Assembly (NCBI GenBank): GCA_013368325.1
Contig: JAACJK010000148.1
Location: 1 to 21,726 of the forward strand
DNA length: 21,726 nucleotides
Reading direction: 5' to 3'
DNA from: Ephemerocybe angulata
Lineage: Eukaryota > Basidiomycota > Agaricomycetes > Agaricales > Psathyrellaceae
The notes under the pieces were generated by a model. The model was not told where the DNA came from and searched no databases. It was given only the letters and a program-made list of their open reading frames with translations. Made by a program: the position numbers and the translations under genes. Shown piece by piece: positions 19,741-21,726 of this stretch. The first letter of the stretch is position 1. Every line of letters begins with the position of its first letter.

Positions 19741-21159
19741 CCGCACACCGCGACTCGCCACTCTACGACCACTGCCTTGTCTCAATTTCCTAACCCTTTC
19801 CCGGATGCTCTCATTCCTCCGTGTTCTTCACATACATCACTCCCACTTGACCCACCAGCATGTCTCAATCTTGCCATTCATTGATCTTCTGTGATGCCTA
19901 AACCTCGTCCGAACGGCCGCTCTCTTCCCCGACCGCATCTGCAATTCCCACGGCCACGCCACATCATTTCCATCAACCGGATTTGATGACTCTTTCCCAC
20001 CATTGTCCAAACGCCCTTGTTTATTCCCGTCACATGCCCCTGCGATTCCCACACACATGCATCTCGCTCGGCGTCATCTCTCACCGCCCGCATCCAACAC
20101 GGCACCCATCTCTGTCCCCACACCCTTCATCCAAGATGCCCTGCCTAACCCTCCTCCCAACTCACTCGCTCTGTCCCCTGTCCCATTCCAAACTACTCTC
20201 TTCTCCCTTTCCACCTCATCCGTGCTGTCTTTTCCTAAACCTCGCCCCAATGCACTGCTTGCGTTCACATGATCTCTTTCTCACGTGCTGCCTCGCACGT
20301 TCACGTGTCACCCTCTCAAACTCTCCCTCGACCTCCCTGACCCTTGATCGACTTGCTTTCAAACGTCCAACCCTCTCCCTTACACTCCTCTCCACCTGCA
20401 TCATTTTCTTTCCAACCCCTCCCTCCATTTCGCATGCATCGACCACATCCACGCTTCCCTAACTCTCCCCATTTTATTTCCTAAACCTCTCCCCAACGGA
20501 CTCCACGTCTTGCACATGCATCTCTTCTCGCTTGCATAAACACCTTGTTCTGTTTCCATTCAACCCGACACATTTGCCTTCCGCGTTGTCTCCTAACCCT
20601 TGTCCAAACGTTTTCAACCATCTCCGCACACCGACTTGCTCCGTCGCACACCTTGACCTCATCCACGATGTATCCTAAACCTCGCCCTGACGCATGGCTT
20701 GCGTTCACATGATCTCTTTCTCACGCACTGCCTCGTGTGTTCCCGTGTCACCCTCTCGGACTTTCCCTCGATCTCCCTGAGCCTGCGATCCACCAACAAC
20801 TCGCTTTCAAATGTTCGACCCTCTTCATTTCATTTCCATTCCCAAACCCTCTCCCTTGCCCTTCTCCGCCTGCATCATTTCCTTTCAAACACCTCCTGCC
20901 ATTGCGCATGCTTCAACGCTCCCCGTTCTCTCCATCTGATTCCCTAAACCTCTCCCGCACGGTCTGCTTGTGTTTCCTTTCAAACTCGGTTCAAACACCT
21001 CGCTCTCGTTCCATTTCCTAAACCTCTCCCAAACGGACTCCCCGTATCGCACATGCATCTCTTCTCGCTTGCCTTTCCTTTCAAACGCCTCGATCTGTTT
21101 CCATTCCATTTGTCTTCCGCATTGTCTCCTAACCCTTGTCCAAACGGTTTCAACCATCT
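19741..21159. repeat. Satellite monomer 12
   Basis: Length 1419. One missing A near 19877 (CTTGCCATTCATTG) explains the difference. Confidence 0.95.
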
Positions 21160-21726
21160 CCGCACACCGCGACTCGCCACTCTACGACCACTGCCTTGTC
21201 TCAATTTCCTAACCCTTTCCCGGATGCTCTCATTCCTCCGTGTTCTTCACATACATCACTCCCACTTGACCCACCAGCATGTCTCAATCTTGCCAATTCA
21301 TTGATCTTCTGTGATGCCTAAACCTCGTCCGAACGGCCGCTCTCTTCCCGACCGCATCTGCAATTCCCACGGCCACGCCACATCATTTCCATCAACCGAT
21401 TTGATGACTCTTTCCCACCATTGTCCAAACGCCTTGTTTATTCCCGTCACATGCCCCTGCGATTCCCACACACATGCATCTCGCTCGGCGTCATCTCTCA
21501 CCGCCCGCATCCAACACGGCACCCATCTCTGTCCCCACACCCTTCATCCAAGATGCCCTGCCTAACCCTCCTCCCAACTCACTCGCTCTGTCCCCTGTCC
21601 ATTCCAAACTACTCTCTTCTCCCTTTCCACCTCATCCGTGCTGTCTTTTCCTAAACCTCGCCCCCAATGCACTGCTTGCGTTCACATGATCTCTTTCTCA
21701 CGTGCTGCCTCGCACGTTCACGTGTC
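21160..21726. repeat. Satellite monomer 13, partial at window edge
   Basis: The first 567 bp of a monomer, cut by the end of the window. Single-base deletions occur near 21350, 21399, 21432 and 21600, with one inserted C near 21662. The indel density rises again here relative to monomer 12. Confidence 0.94.

Larger units (their letters stand above)
14057..21726. repeat. Right block of 1420-bp satellite array (five monomers plus partial)
   Basis: The same satellite resumes at GTTTCAACCATCTCC, in the same orientation and phase in which the left block stopped. Phase-marker starts are 14070, 15490, 16909, 18327, 19741 and 21160. The array runs off the right edge of the window, so its true length is unknown. 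Monomer 14070-15489 is exactly 1420 bp, and I use it as the reference. Confidence 0.97.

Overview
This window looks like nuclear DNA from a filamentous fungus, most likely a basidiomycete. The evidence is short GT-AG introns of 58-89 bp in the central region and a fragment of a fungus-specific group III hybrid histidine kinase (Nik1/Os-1 type). There is no bacterial gene organisation, no rRNA or tRNA, and no intact protein-coding gene. Species and chromosomal position cannot be read from the sequence.

Layout. Positions 1-9889 and 14057-21726 are two parts of one head-to-tail satellite array. The consensus monomer is 1420 bp, and I can place twelve complete monomers plus one partial copy. The array is strongly strand-asymmetric: the + strand is C/T-rich and poor in G. 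Each monomer contains two diverged internal arms about 440 bp apart, plus a recurrent box of the form CCTAAACCTC or CCTAACCCTT. Monomers differ almost only by single-base deletions, and counting those deletions restores nearly every monomer to exactly 1420 bp. The many short ORFs in the array are by-products of composition and repetition.

Positions 9890-14056 (4167 bp) interrupt one monomer cleanly. The two flanks rejoin in register with a 3-bp overlap (GTT). The insert begins with TTCCTTGGCCATTT and carries the same sequence inverted near its right end. Further inside, both ends share a second inverted homology of about 100 bp that includes a start codon and a splice donor, so the insert has long, decayed terminal inverted repeats. 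Between them lies a broken histidine-kinase gene on the + strand: 5' intron, exon 1, exon 2 with the N-terminus and first HAMP unit, a 242-bp intron, and a second HAMP unit. It is cut by a nonsense codon, frameshifts and a stop at 12668. A Ser/Pro-rich ORF and a non-coding pyrimidine-rich stretch follow.

The left part of the insert is also tandemly duplicated. The segment 9404-10543 (486 bp of satellite plus the insert's first 654 bp) recurs as 10544-11721, with the junction at a 5-bp match, CACGA.

No genes here work together as a pathway. The window records satellite homogenisation, insertion of a gene-carrying element, and later rearrangement. The deletion-only variation suggests uncorrected long-read consensus error, so individual frameshifts should be treated with caution.
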